64,000 nt of DNA from JBHJGM01 sp050331815 (GCA_050331815.1 JBHJGM010000001.1:1-64000); one strand, 5' to 3'. Numbered from the stretch's first letter, positions 7,919 to 16,887 are shown. Program-made: numbers and translations. Notes: generated by a model from the sequence alone, not told the origin.

Positions 7919-9193
7919 ATGAAACAGTCCTGTTCGAAATACCTGCTGAGTAGCTTTGTCCTAAGTGTCGCGGTGTTTTCAAGCATTGCGTCAAACTGCT
8001 ATGCTGAATCGAAATCCCCCAATCCTGATTCAGAGGCCCAGGACCAAATTATTCAAACCGCTGAAGCTTTACGCTTATCCCTCCAATTAAGTGACTACGA
8101 AGCCGTCCAAAATTTAATGGTTCCTCAATGGCCTGTCGAAATACTGACCGACTATTTTGAGAATGAGGACGTGCGCTGGTACCTACCGAGGATTCGCGAT
8201 ACCCGGTTTTTTACTTACGTCGGCCAACGCGACGCCTATGCCATGCTTACCAGCGACGGCAATAAACGTATACCCTTGCTGCTGCAAAAACGTGAAGGAC
8301 AGTGGAAGATACTCGCTTCTTTAAGACATGTTGAAGAGACGACGTCACCGGATTTTCTGACTTCAGAATTACTCGGGACATTTATGCAGATTCGCGGGGG
8401 GCCTGCGCCTCTGCCTGAGACCTTGGATAAGCCCGAATCAAAACCTTTAGTGACTTTGGCCTTAGCGATGCAAGCAGCTTGGCAAGATAAAGACTATGAT
8501 GCTGCTTCAACGCTGCTGACGAGTCATTGGCCGCCGGATATGCTTGCTTTTTATCGCAAGTTACTCGTCGAGACGAATTCTAACGATGGCCTTGGGTTTC
8601 TGCTTGAAGCTAATGCGCCTGTATACGTCGGCATTGATGAGCCGTGGGCAATGGTAGGGTTTCTTCCAGAGGGTGAAACCAATCTGCAGAAAATGAGGGC
8701 CCTGACTTGTTACAAAACTACTGAAGGTTGGACGGTTTTTGCAGACCTCGGAAACTTAGAAAGATTACTGGCGAAGTCTGAAGCGGTTGGTCCTCTTTTC
8801 AAAAAAGCTGATGATATCGCACAACAAACCTCTACAGAAGCGACGGAGGCCGTTGCTCTGAACAGCACTAATCTGCCAGCTGTATATAGTTCAGGTATCC
8901 TGCCGGATAAGTCGATGATGGTGCTTCTGCTTGAGGCCAATAACTCGTTTAAGAAAGGACATCTAACTCGAGATTCGATTAAGGACTACGAGAGCGGAAC
9001 CTGGCAGTTGCAGGGCATGGAATTGCTCCTGACGACCGATAATGGGAAAACGCCCGCCACGATTATTGAGTTTTCTGGTTTAGGGATGTCAGTTCGGTTT
9101 TCAGACGATGACCCTGTTTTTTTGAGCCGCCACCGCGACACTGCCGCAGGTTTGCTCAGGAATCGTTTAGAAGAACATCCGTCTGAAGACTGA
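7919..9193 (+). CDS. Secreted protein of unknown function with internal duplication
   Basis: A 424-residue protein with a clear signal peptide (about residues 1-29, ending NCYAES). It contains two related modules of roughly 110 residues each: one near residues 45-150 with LSDYEAVQNLMVPQWPVEIL, and one near 180-290 with KDYDAASTLLTSHWPPDMLAF; both continue into a YVG segment and a KI/TV-type strand. The pattern suggests an NTF2-like fold duplicated in tandem, but I do not recognise the family. A further domain of about 120 residues ends the protein. It starts 11 bases after oadB and ends 29 bases before the CoA-transferase, so it appears co-transcribed with the propionate module, yet its base composition is far less GC-rich than its neighbours. 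Its role is unknown. Confidence 0.8.
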   Translation: MKQSCSKYLLSSFVLSVAVFSSIASNCYAESKSPNPDSEAQDQIIQTAEALRLSLQLSDYEAVQNLMVPQWPVEILTDYFENEDVRWYLPRIRDTRFFTYVGQRDAYAMLTSDGNKRIPLLLQKREGQWKILASLRHVEETTSPDFLTSELLGTFMQIRGGPAPLPETLDKPESKPLVTLALAMQAAWQDKDYDAASTLLTSHWPPDMLAFYRKLLVETNSNDGLGFLLEANAPVYVGIDEPWAMVGFLPEGETNLQKMRALTCYKTTEGWTVFADLGNLERLLAKSEAVGPLFKKADDIAQQTSTEATEAVALNSTNLPAVYSSGILPDKSMMVLLLEANNSFKKGHLTRDSIKDYESGTWQLQGMELLLTTDNGKTPATIIEFSGLGMSVRFSDDDPVFLSRHRDTAAGLLRNRLEEHPSED

Positions 9194-9222
9194 CTTCAGT
9201 CCCGCCGCAAAGACTTTCAAAA

Positions 9223-10731
9223 ATGACGCAGACATTCGCAGAGATGACGGCTGATGAGGCTGCCGCCCTCATCCAAAACGGACAGACCATCGGCTTCTCA
9301 GGCTTCACACCCGCCGGAGCGGCCAAGGTGATTCCCAAGGCCATCGCGGCCCGGGCGCGCGCGGAGCATGCCGCCGAGCGAGCCTACAAGGTCAACGTCG
9401 TAACCGGTGCGTCCACCGGGGACTCGCTTGATGGCGAACTGGCCCGCGCGAATGCGGTTGGCTGGCGCACTCCGTATCAGTCCAACAAGGACATGCGTGC
9501 GAGCATCAACCGTGGCGACACGCGCTTTTTCGACATGCACCTGTCGCTGCTGCCGCAGTACGTGCGCTACGGGTTTCTCGGCAACCTGGACTGGGCGATT
9601 GTCGAGGCCTGCGACGTGACCGAGCAGGGCGAAATCGTTTTGACCACCTCCGTTGGGGCGACCCCCACCTTTTGTTCGACCGCCTCAAAGATTCTGGTCG
9701 AGCTCAACGAATTTCACCCGAGCCGGCTGCGTGGGCTGCACGATATTTATGAGCCGGCCAATCCGCCGCTGCGGCGCGAGATTCCCATCTACCGCGCCGA
9801 CGACGCCATCGGGCGCGAGGTGATCAAAGTATCGCCCGAAAAAATTGTTGGGATCGTCCGCACCAATGAGGAAGACGAGACCGGGGCTTTTAACGACCCC
9901 GACGCTGTAACCCTGCAAATAGGCGACAACGTGGCGCGTTTTTTGGCCGGTGAGATCCGCGCGGGACGCGTTCCCAAGGAGTTTCTGCCGATTCAATCGG
10001 GCGTGGGCAACGTGGCCAACGCCGTGCTGGGGGCCATGGGCGCGCACCCGGACATCCCCGCCTTTCAGATGTACTCAGAGGTGATTCAGGATTCCGTGGT
10101 CGCGCTGATGGAGCAGGAGCGCATCCGTTTTGCCAGCGGCACCTCGATCACCGTCTCGCAGGAAGTACTCAAGCGCATCTACGACAACATTGGCTTTTTC
10201 AAGGACCGCATACTTTTGCGGCCGCAGGAGATTTCGAACAATCCCGAGATTGTGCGCCGCCTCGGTATCATAACCGTGAATACAGCCCTCGAGGTCGATG
10301 TCTTCGGCAACGTCAATTCGACCCACGTGATGGGCCGCAGCATGATGAACGGCATTGGCGGCTCGGGCGACTTTACCCGCAATGCCTACATTTCCATTTT
10401 CACCTGCCCGTCTCTGGCGAAAAAAGGGGCGATTTCACCGATTGTGCCGCATGTCTCGCACATCGACCACAGTGAGCACTCGGTCAATGTGATCATCACC
10501 GAGCAGGGCGTTGCCGACCTGCGCGGCAAGGCACCGCACGAGCGGGCGGAGGCGATTGTGAGCAATTGCGCTCATCCGGACTTCCGCGAGGAACTGCGCG
10601 CCTACTACGCCACCACCCTCGACGGTCACACCCCGGAAACGCTCCAGTGCGCCTTCGCCATGCACCAGCAGTTCCTGAAAACCGGCAACATGCGCGGGGT
10701 CAACTTCTCCGAGTTGCTCAACGCGGACTGA
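9223..10731 (+). CDS. Succinyl-CoA:acetate/propionate CoA-transferase
   Basis: A 502-residue class I CoA-transferase of the acetyl-CoA hydrolase/transferase group (Cat1, AarC, ScpC type). Visible features are the N-terminal GFSGFTPAGAAKVIP, the oxyanion segment IQSGVGNVANAVL, the catalytic glutamate in QMYSEVIQDS (Glu286), and the C-terminal GIGGSGDFTRNAYISIF and GVADLRGKAP motifs. It transfers CoA between succinyl-CoA and a short acid, acetate or propionate, so in this cluster it would activate succinate at the expense of propionyl-CoA or acetyl-CoA. Length is normal for the family. The ATG at 9223 is the only sensible start. It closes the plus-strand operon. Substrate preference between acetate and propionate cannot be read from the sequence. 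Confidence 0.92.
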   Translation: MTQTFAEMTADEAAALIQNGQTIGFSGFTPAGAAKVIPKAIAARARAEHAAERAYKVNVVTGASTGDSLDGELARANAVGWRTPYQSNKDMRASINRGDTRFFDMHLSLLPQYVRYGFLGNLDWAIVEACDVTEQGEIVLTTSVGATPTFCSTASKILVELNEFHPSRLRGLHDIYEPANPPLRREIPIYRADDAIGREVIKVSPEKIVGIVRTNEEDETGAFNDPDAVTLQIGDNVARFLAGEIRAGRVPKEFLPIQSGVGNVANAVLGAMGAHPDIPAFQMYSEVIQDSVVALMEQERIRFASGTSITVSQEVLKRIYDNIGFFKDRILLRPQEISNNPEIVRRLGIITVNTALEVDVFGNVNSTHVMGRSMMNGIGGSGDFTRNAYISIFTCPSLAKKGAISPIVPHVSHIDHSEHSVNVIITEQGVADLRGKAPHERAEAIVSNCAHPDFREELRAYYATTLDGHTPETLQCAFAMHQQFLKTGNMRGVNFSELLNAD

Positions 10732-10896
10732 CGCCTCTTTATACTGCGCCGAATTGGAGCGTAGGGTGGCGGGTGCTCTGGGTACATCGGCGGCATCCAT
10801 CGTGTGCAAAAAAAACTGCATTCGTTTTGTTTTGCCGATTGACACGAAAATAAATTCGCGAATTGTATGTCGCGAAGACTGCCTCTATCTTTTGCC

Positions 10897-12426
10897 ATGA
10901 CACAACTGATTCAAGAACAATTCGACAGCATGACGCAGCGACTTGCGCGTAATGGCTCGGGCCGCGCGGCCCCCGAGGTGGCGGTTGCCGCCGGTGATGG
11001 AATTGGCCCGGAGATCCTCTCGGCCACCTTGCGGATTCTGGGAGAGGCGGGCGCTCGTCTCGACCTTCGCCCGATCGATATTGGCGAGTCCGTGTACCGC
11101 GCGGGTCATTCGTCGGGCATTTCCCCAGAGAGTTGGGAGGCGCTCAACGAAACCGGCTTGCTGCTCAAGGCTCCGATTACGACGCCTTCCGGCGGAGGTT
11201 ACAAGAGCCTGAACGTTTCCTTACGCAAAACCTTTGGGCTCTTCGCCAACGTACGCCCCTGCCGGGCTTATGCGCCAGCGGTCGCCACCAAACACCCGGG
11301 CATGGACCTGGTTATCATTCGCGAGAATGAAGAAGACACTTACGCCGGGATCGAGCACCGCCAGACCGCGGAAGTCACCCAGTGTTTGAAGCTTATCACG
11401 CAGCCGGGCTCCGAACGTTTGTGTCGCTTCGCATTTGACTATGCGCGCTCCCAAGGCCGCACCGACGTCGCCTGCTTCATCAAAGATAACATCATGAAGC
11501 TCACCGACGGCCTTTTCTATAAAGTCTTTGACGAGATCGGGGCCACCTATGACGACGTCCGGCGGCAGCGTTACATCATCGACATCGGAACCGCTTTGTT
11601 GGCCGACCAGCCCGAGCGCTTCGATGTCATCGTCGCGCCCAACCTTTACGGCGATATCCTTTCCGACGTGGCCGCCCAGCTGACCGGGTCCGTGGGTCTC
11701 GGCGGTTCGGCCAATCTTGGCGAAGGCTTCGCCATGTTTGAAGCGGTGCACGGCTCGGCTCCCGACATCGCAGGCCAGGATAAGGCCAACCCGTCCGGCA
11801 TCCTGCAGGCAGCCATCATGCTTTTGAGCTACGTGGGGCAGGATGACGTGGCCGAGGTCGTTGAAAAGGCCTGGCTGCGCACGTTGGAAGACGGGCTGCA
11901 CACTGTCGATTTGCACTCGAGTTCCTCCGGTGAGCTTCCCGCTGTGGGTACGCAGGGCTTTGCCGATGCCGTGATCGAACGCTTGGGCAAGGGCCCGCTA
12001 CAAATGCAGCTCTCGCGCGGCCTGCGTGGCTTGCGCCCCATCGAACCTCAGGAAAAACCGGCATCCGAAGCACCGCGCCCATACAAGGAAACCGTCGGTG
12101 TGGATGTCTTTCTCGATTGGAACTGCGAAAGCCGCGCCCCCGATGCGCTGGCCGCCAAGCTCAACGCGATTGCCGGCGATGGTTTGGTACTCAAGATGAT
12201 CACCAATCGTGGCGTGAAGGTCTGGCCTCAGGGCAATCCGCGCACCTTTTGCACCGACCACTGGCGTTGCCGCTTCGTCAGCGAACTCAAGGACGGCAGC
12301 ATCCGGCATCGGCAGATCGTCAGCCTTTTGCAGCGTATCGACGAAGCCGGGCTCGACTTCATTAAGACCGAGCACCTGTGCACCTTTGATGGCGAGCGTG
12401 GCTATTCCCTGGGCCAGGGCGAGTAA
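10897..12426 (+). CDS. icd: Isocitrate dehydrogenase, Thermus-type with C-terminal domain, probably NAD-dependent
   Basis: A 509-residue beta-decarboxylating dehydrogenase. The catalytic part (about residues 20-370) shows AAGDGIGPEI, the substrate loop SLNVSLRKTFGLFANVRPC, the REN-EDTYAGIEH motif, the NIMKLTDGLF lysine region and the D-x-x-x-D metal site in NLYGDILSDVAAQ. The cofactor loop reads HGSAPDIAGQDKANP; Asp-Ile where NADP enzymes carry Lys-Tyr points to NAD use. About residues 400-509 are an additional domain (YKETVGVDVFLDWNCESR) as in the long Thermus enzyme. The start at 10897 is preferred over the frame start at 10867 because the family begins near here. A 165-base spacer upstream makes it a separate transcription unit. 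It feeds 2-oxoglutarate into the citric acid cycle. Confidence 0.9.
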   Translation: MTQLIQEQFDSMTQRLARNGSGRAAPEVAVAAGDGIGPEILSATLRILGEAGARLDLRPIDIGESVYRAGHSSGISPESWEALNETGLLLKAPITTPSGGGYKSLNVSLRKTFGLFANVRPCRAYAPAVATKHPGMDLVIIRENEEDTYAGIEHRQTAEVTQCLKLITQPGSERLCRFAFDYARSQGRTDVACFIKDNIMKLTDGLFYKVFDEIGATYDDVRRQRYIIDIGTALLADQPERFDVIVAPNLYGDILSDVAAQLTGSVGLGGSANLGEGFAMFEAVHGSAPDIAGQDKANPSGILQAAIMLLSYVGQDDVAEVVEKAWLRTLEDGLHTVDLHSSSSGELPAVGTQGFADAVIERLGKGPLQMQLSRGLRGLRPIEPQEKPASEAPRPYKETVGVDVFLDWNCESRAPDALAAKLNAIAGDGLVLKMITNRGVKVWPQGNPRTFCTDHWRCRFVSELKDGSIRHRQIVSLLQRIDEAGLDFIKTEHLCTFDGERGYSLGQGE

Positions 12427-12470
12427 CAAGCCGCCCGGACAAAAGCTTTTTGTTCAGGAATCAGCAAAAT

Positions 12471-12494
12471 GCAGAGTGTGGACAGCCACTCTGC
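12471..12494. terminator. Perfect hairpin between convergent genes
   Basis: An 8-bp perfect inverted repeat, GCAGAGTG and CACTCTGC, with an 8-base spacer, sits in the 73-base gap between the convergent isocitrate dehydrogenase and glycosyltransferase genes. There is no following T-run, so it may be a weak bidirectional terminator or a 3'-end stabilising hairpin. A second A/T-rich hairpin (ACAAAAGCTTTTTGT, 12439-12453) lies just before it and may serve the same purpose. Confidence 0.4.
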
Positions 12495-12499
12495 GACAG

Positions 12500-13615
12500 T
12501 CAGGAAAACAGGACGGGCTCACCGGTTTCGGTGAGCTCGTTCGCTTTTGTACCGGTGAGTATGTCGAGGTAGCGCGCTGGCGCCTCGTCGCACCATTGGC
12601 GAAACCGCGCGGTGATTTGCGCATCGGGCCGCAGTTCGAGCGCGCCCAGATCGAGCTGCCCCACGTTTTGCCAGTGCGCGAGACCGGCCCGGGTGGCGTC
12701 CAGAGCGTTGGCGCGCTGCTCGAAATGCCCTTCGACAGGCATCAAAATAGTGGGCTTGCCCAGGTAGGCGGCTTCGCAAACCGCCTCGAAGCCGGCCGTC
12801 GAAATCAGCGCGCTGGACTCGGCCAGGGCCTCCAAGTAGCGCCTGCCGTGGATGCGCTCGCGGGTGACGTTGTGCGCCTGCGGTTTCAGGGACTGATTTT
12901 CGAACCCCGAAAAGCAGCGCACCCGCATCTGCGGGAAGTCGCCGCTGGCTCGCTCCAAATCGCGCACGTAGCCAGGATTGAGCAGGTAGGCGACCACCGG
13001 ACCCTCCCGCGTGGTTGTGCAACGGCGCGCATCCGCCCGCAGCAAGGGCGGGAGCACCTCGATGCCTTTGTGCTGGGTCGGCGGCAGCGGGCGAAACGAA
13101 AGCGCGATGCGCTGGGTGCGCCCGCCCACCAGTTCGATCAGTCCCAGGGTCGAGCGCCGCTCAACCCAGTTGCCCGGTGGTAGGACGAAGTCCGGATGCT
13201 GCAGCAAAAACTGGTGGCCCAGGCTGAAAACCGGCGCCGGGGCGGTGTGCAGTTGAAACCAGCTCCCGGCCACCGGCTCGAAGAAGTTGAGGATGCGGTC
13301 GGGCCGGTATTCGCGCAAGCAGGCACCCACGTCCCGAAAACCACGGTGCAGGGCTGGCAGGTCGCGCAGAAATCGCGCCGTGGTTTTTGCGTGGGTCAGG
13401 CCCCGGCCTCTGCAGAAGCTCAAGGCGGGGGCCCGGTACGTTTGCAGGCGCCCGGCGAAGGCCCGCAAAGCAAATTCTGGAAGCTCCCGGTTGTGAGGCA
13501 GACCCACGCACACCCGCGAAACCGTGTGGCCGGCCTGCTCGAGCATCTGCTGCAAGCTGATGGCCTGGGTCAGGTGGCCACGGCCCTCGCCCTGGACGAA
13601 GAAAACGAAATTCAT
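12500..13615 (-). CDS. Glycosyltransferase of the GT-B/MurG-like type
   Basis: A 371-residue protein of the large glycosyltransferase group that includes MurG and macrolide/UDP-sugar transferases. The N-terminal Rossmann half begins MNFVFFVQGEGRGHLTQAIS, with the G-GRGH loop typical of GT-B acceptors. The C-terminal half contains the nucleotide-sugar region ALAESSALISTAGFEAVCEA, KPTILMPVEGHFEQRANA, where S-T-AGF and E-QRANA are diagnostic. It has no signal peptide and would act in the cytoplasm on a lipid or polysaccharide precursor. It is last in a minus-strand run starting with DUF3817; the next gene upstream is 28 bases away. Substrate is unknown. Confidence 0.8.
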   Translation of the reverse strand: MNFVFFVQGEGRGHLTQAISLQQMLEQAGHTVSRVCVGLPHNRELPEFALRAFAGRLQTYRAPALSFCRGRGLTHAKTTARFLRDLPALHRGFRDVGACLREYRPDRILNFFEPVAGSWFQLHTAPAPVFSLGHQFLLQHPDFVLPPGNWVERRSTLGLIELVGGRTQRIALSFRPLPPTQHKGIEVLPPLLRADARRCTTTREGPVVAYLLNPGYVRDLERASGDFPQMRVRCFSGFENQSLKPQAHNVTRERIHGRRYLEALAESSALISTAGFEAVCEAAYLGKPTILMPVEGHFEQRANALDATRAGLAHWQNVGQLDLGALELRPDAQITARFRQWCDEAPARYLDILTGTKANELTETGEPVLFS

Positions 13616-13643
13616 TCAATGACTGTCTGGCAGCGTCGGTGCG

Positions 13644-14873
13644 TCAGGGCTGCGCCATGGCTCGTCCGGCCAGATAGCCGGTAGTCCAGGCCGCCTGAAA
13701 ATTAAAGCCGCCGGTGATTGCATCGATGTCAAGCACTTCGCCCGCCAGATATAAATTCCGGCAGAGGCGGCTCTGCATCGTGCGAAAGTCGATTTCCTTC
13801 AGGGCCACGCCGCCACAGGTGGTGAATTCCTCCTTGTAGTTGCTCTTGGACGAGACGGTGAATCCGCAGTCGCTGACCTGCCGGCAGAGCGCCCCGTGCT
13901 GCTCGCGCGAAAGCGTGGCCCAGGGCCGGGATTCTTCGATACCGGCGGATTCCACCAGGCGCGACCAGAGCCGCTGCGGCAGTTCGGGGGCCGGCCCGTT
14001 GGCGACACGCTTCCTAGGATTGGTCCGCTTGATCGCCTCGATTTTCTGCGAGACCTGTTTTTGGGTGTCCTGGCCCAGCCAGTTGATCTTCACGTCAAAC
14101 TGGTAGCGGCGCTCGGCCAACTCGCGCGCTCCCCAGGCCGACAGGCGCAGCACCGCCGGCCCGCTCAGGCCCCAGTGAGTGACAAGCAGCGGCCCGCGCT
14201 CGCACAGGCTCGCATCCTCGACACGTGCCTCGGCTTTCGGCACGGATAGACCGGCCAGGCCCTTCAGGCGCTTGTCCTTGACGACAAAGGTAAACAGCGA
14301 TGGCACCGGCGGGGTGATGGTGTGGCCCAACTCCCTGGCGATGGACAGACCCTTTGAGGCGCGGTTGCCCCCGGTGGCCAGCAGCAGCTTATCCGCGTGG
14401 ATCGAGCTGCCGTCGGTTAAGCTCAACAAAAACCCACTGGAGCTGCGCTCGATCGCCTCGACCACGCCGAGGTTTGTTTTGACCGTGACTCCCGCCGCCT
14501 GGGCGGCGTCCTTGAGGCAGTCGGCGATGGTGGCCGAGGAATCCGTGGTCGGAAACATCCGGCCGTCTTCCTCAGTTTTCAGGGGCACGCCGCGCTCCTC
14601 GAAAAACCGCACCGTGTCCTCGGGCTGAAAGTGATGGAAGGGCCCAAGCAATTCCCGGGCACCGCGCGGGTAGGCTTTCACGAGCTCGCGCGGGTCGAAG
14701 CAATGATGCGTGACGTTGCAACGCCCGCCCCCGGAGATGAGCACCTTCCCCAAAACCTTCGGGCCGCGCTCCAGGATGGTGACCGTGCAATCGGGATTTT
14801 CCCGCGCGCAATGTATGGCGGCAAAGAAGCCCGCCGCGCCGCCACCGGCGATCACCACCGAATGCCCTGTCAT
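13644..14873 (-). CDS. HI0933-family NAD(P)/FAD-dependent oxidoreductase (YhiN-like)
   Basis: A 409-residue flavoprotein of the HI0933/BaiN family. The N-terminal dinucleotide loop is SVVIAGGGAAGFFAAIHCA, followed by the family signature KVLISGGGRCNVTHHC; the FAD-closing segment LATGGNRASKGLSIARELGHTI lies mid-protein, and the C-terminal signature RLCRNLYLAGEVLDIDAITGGFNFQAAWTTG is complete. Length is typical. Members of this family are widespread; some reduce unsaturated bile acid intermediates but most have no known substrate, so only the oxidoreductase class can be stated. It ends 28 bases before the glycosyltransferase and starts 8 bases after the DUF2141 gene, suggesting one transcript. 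Confidence 0.9.
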   Translation of the reverse strand: MTGHSVVIAGGGAAGFFAAIHCARENPDCTVTILERGPKVLGKVLISGGGRCNVTHHCFDPRELVKAYPRGARELLGPFHHFQPEDTVRFFEERGVPLKTEEDGRMFPTTDSSATIADCLKDAAQAAGVTVKTNLGVVEAIERSSSGFLLSLTDGSSIHADKLLLATGGNRASKGLSIARELGHTITPPVPSLFTFVVKDKRLKGLAGLSVPKAEARVEDASLCERGPLLVTHWGLSGPAVLRLSAWGARELAERRYQFDVKINWLGQDTQKQVSQKIEAIKRTNPRKRVANGPAPELPQRLWSRLVESAGIEESRPWATLSREQHGALCRQVSDCGFTVSSKSNYKEEFTTCGGVALKEIDFRTMQSRLCRNLYLAGEVLDIDAITGGFNFQAAWTTGYLAGRAMAQP

Positions 14874-14881
14874 GTCGCCGT

Positions 14882-15424
14882 TTATTTTACGGTCACCGTC
14901 TGCGAGGCCAGTTCGGCGTCCAGGGTGAATTTAACGGCCTTCCACTCGGGCGGGCCAAAAGTGCCCCGGGCGTTGTTGGAAAATCCGTAACGCTCGGTCG
15001 GTACCCCGACGAAGTTTGTATCGAGTTTAAAGTTTTTGTTGCGGTCGTGAAAGACCGCCAGGGCGTACGTCCCGTGGGGGATGTTGGTGAAGAGCACGTG
15101 GCCTTTTTTATCCTTGGCCGGTGCCACTCCGCGTCGGAAAGGTACCTTGGGGAAATCGCCCTCAAGGCTGAACAGTGCAAAGCAGACCTGCCCGGTGCTG
15201 TCCTTGAGGCCGTCCGCGCTGACCAGCACGTTGGATGTTTTGGCCTTGGGCTTGGGCAGTTCCTTCGGGGCCGGTGACACGTAGTGATCGTCGACGTCCT
15301 TCGGCGGTTCCTTGGCTTTTAGCACGGCGGCGGTCATCAGCAAGGCGGTGGTGGCGGCGAGCAGGCGGATCACGGAATCCGGCAGCGGGAGTATTTTTGC
15401 AAAAGCGAAGGAGGAGAGGGTCAT
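14882..15424 (-). CDS. DUF2141 exported protein
   Basis: A 180-residue secreted protein. After a hydrophobic N-terminus (LLAATTALLMTAAVLKAKE, about residues 22-40) and a proline-rich stretch, residues 65-180 form a DUF2141-like beta domain with GQVCFALFSLEGDFP, the characteristic GTYALAVFHDRNKNFKLDTNF segment and GVPTERYGFSNNARG. DUF2141 proteins are periplasmic or secreted and have no established function. The ATG at 15424 was chosen because the longer frame from 15496 overlaps the next gene and adds a basic run without precedent in the family. It lies 55 bases downstream of the lipoprotein gene and 8 bases upstream of the flavoprotein gene. Confidence 0.85.
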   Translation of the reverse strand: MTLSSFAFAKILPLPDSVIRLLAATTALLMTAAVLKAKEPPKDVDDHYVSPAPKELPKPKAKTSNVLVSADGLKDSTGQVCFALFSLEGDFPKVPFRRGVAPAKDKKGHVLFTNIPHGTYALAVFHDRNKNFKLDTNFVGVPTERYGFSNNARGTFGPPEWKAVKFTLDAELASQTVTVK

Positions 15425-15479
15425 CGTGCGTTCGAAGATTACCGTGTAGCAGAAATTCCGCCTCCGCGAGTGGGCGCGG

Positions 15480-16328
15480 TCAGTTTTTGACGGCAAAAAA
15501 CCGGTCGAGTTCGCGGTCCATCAGCTCGATCGCATCTGCAACAGGAAGGGGATCGCCGTTCCAGGGGACCGAGGTAGCCAACGTCTCGCCTTGCTCGCTC
15601 ACCAGGATCAAAGCCGGCAACGAAATGGCGTCATGAGACAGAACCACCGCATCGTGGGCATTCGACCTGTCGTTGGCAATCAGCCAGGGCATTTCCAGAT
15701 TGCGCGTAACGTTTTCGTGCAGCACCTGCCGGGGTTCGTGGCCGACGTACAGCAGCTCAAAGGCCGGGTACGTTTCCTTCCATCTGGGGTAGACGCCCAA
15801 AAGTTGCTGGATGGCCGAGAAGTCCTCGCTGCGCGTGGCGTCCGCATGCACCAACAAGATGGCCTTTGCGCCGCGTAAGGGGGCCTGCACAAGCTTGCGT
15901 TCCATCGCGCCATCGAAACGAACCACGCGCTCGTTCAAAGCCCGGGTCACTCTTCCGTCCGTGGGCACGCCAGCGAGCAGGATCAGCCGCGCGCGCTCCA
16001 CGATGTCGGTCTTGTTCGGAGGGCAGTTGAATGCGCGCGACGTCTGATAATCCAGCAGCACCAGCACATCGGGATACACCTCGGCCAGGCCCATGATTTC
16101 ACCCGCTGCTACATCGCGAATGTGGCGTCCACTTGACGTGTGGATAGCATGTGGCTCGAGCAGCTTGACCTGCAGGGGCCACAGCAGCGGGTAGTCGCGA
16201 GCCAGGGTCGGGAAATCGAGGTCGTCCGGTGCAAGGTCCGGCTGGCGCGGGTCGCTTTGCTCACCGCAGCCAGTCATCAGAAACAGGCCCAGGCAAACTC
16301 GAAGCAACGTGCAAATGGTTGGATGCAT
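15480..16328 (-). CDS. Putative lipoprotein with thioredoxin-like traits
   Basis: A 282-residue protein whose N-terminus, from the ATG at 16328, reads as a short hydrophobic signal followed by LMTGC-G, a plausible lipobox with Cys22, so a lipoprotein is predicted. The body includes YPDVLVLLDYQTSRAFNCPP, AILLVHADATRSEDFSAIQQLL, FELLYVGHEPRQVLHEN and a PALILVSEQGETLATSVPW strand near the end; the last resembles the cis-proline strand of thioredoxin folds, but no CxxC pair is seen. I do not recognise a named family. It starts 13 bases after the DUF3817 gene. The longer frame to 16415 adds an arginine-rich stretch overlapping that gene and is rejected. Confidence 0.7.
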   Translation of the reverse strand: MHPTICTLLRVCLGLFLMTGCGEQSDPRQPDLAPDDLDFPTLARDYPLLWPLQVKLLEPHAIHTSSGRHIRDVAAGEIMGLAEVYPDVLVLLDYQTSRAFNCPPNKTDIVERARLILLAGVPTDGRVTRALNERVVRFDGAMERKLVQAPLRGAKAILLVHADATRSEDFSAIQQLLGVYPRWKETYPAFELLYVGHEPRQVLHENVTRNLEMPWLIANDRSNAHDAVVLSHDAISLPALILVSEQGETLATSVPWNGDPLPVADAIELMDRELDRFFAVKN

Positions 16329-16341
16329 CAGCTCGGTTCCT

Positions 16342-16713
16342 TCAGGCTTTGGAGAGCGCTTCTTGCATTGGAGATGCCGGAGCGCCGCCTTGCGCATTCG
16401 CCTGCGCCGCCGCAAACGCCTTCAGTCGGCAGTCGGCCCAGAAGGCACCAAAGGGCACTAGCGAAGCGAAAAAAACCAGCCAGCCCAGCGGCCAGGTCAA
16501 GGGGCTGGTTCGTTTCGCCCAGATGAGCACCCCACACAGCGCGATGAAAAGCAGCCCATGCACCATGCCGACCACTCGTACGCCCAGATCCCAGCCTGCG
16601 CCGTATTTCAAGGGCATCGCCAGGAAGAGCAGCAGCAGGTAGGACACCCCCTCACTCAGGGCGGTGACCCGTAGCCAATGCAGGGCGCGTGCGCCGGTTA
16701 GTCTCGTACTCAT
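16342..16713 (-). CDS. DUF3817 integral membrane protein
   Basis: A 123-residue membrane protein with three predicted helices. It carries the DUF3817 signature: LRVTALSEGVSYLLLLFLAMPLKY near the N-terminus, then VRVVGMVHGLLFIALCGVL, and LTWPLGWLVFFASLVPFGAFW. Family length is usually 90-110 residues; here a short hydrophilic Ala/Gln-rich tail extends it. The function of the family is not known. It is the first gene of a minus-strand run (DUF3817, lipoprotein, DUF2141, flavoprotein, glycosyltransferase) and is divergent from cysK across 174 bases. Confidence 0.88.
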   Translation of the reverse strand: MSTRLTGARALHWLRVTALSEGVSYLLLLFLAMPLKYGAGWDLGVRVVGMVHGLLFIALCGVLIWAKRTSPLTWPLGWLVFFASLVPFGAFWADCRLKAFAAAQANAQGGAPASPMQEALSKA

Positions 16714-16887
16714 GAGTTCTAGAAACAGCTCAAATACCTGGCGGGGTCAACGAGGAGCGCTCCGCACATGGTTGAAAAAAAGGTATCATGGGCGTCCACT
16801 TTAACTTGTCACAGAACGTAAAATTTGTTTTAATGACTAACTTTACCAAGAAACCAAAGTATATCCACCCTTTGCCAGGAGCTACAA

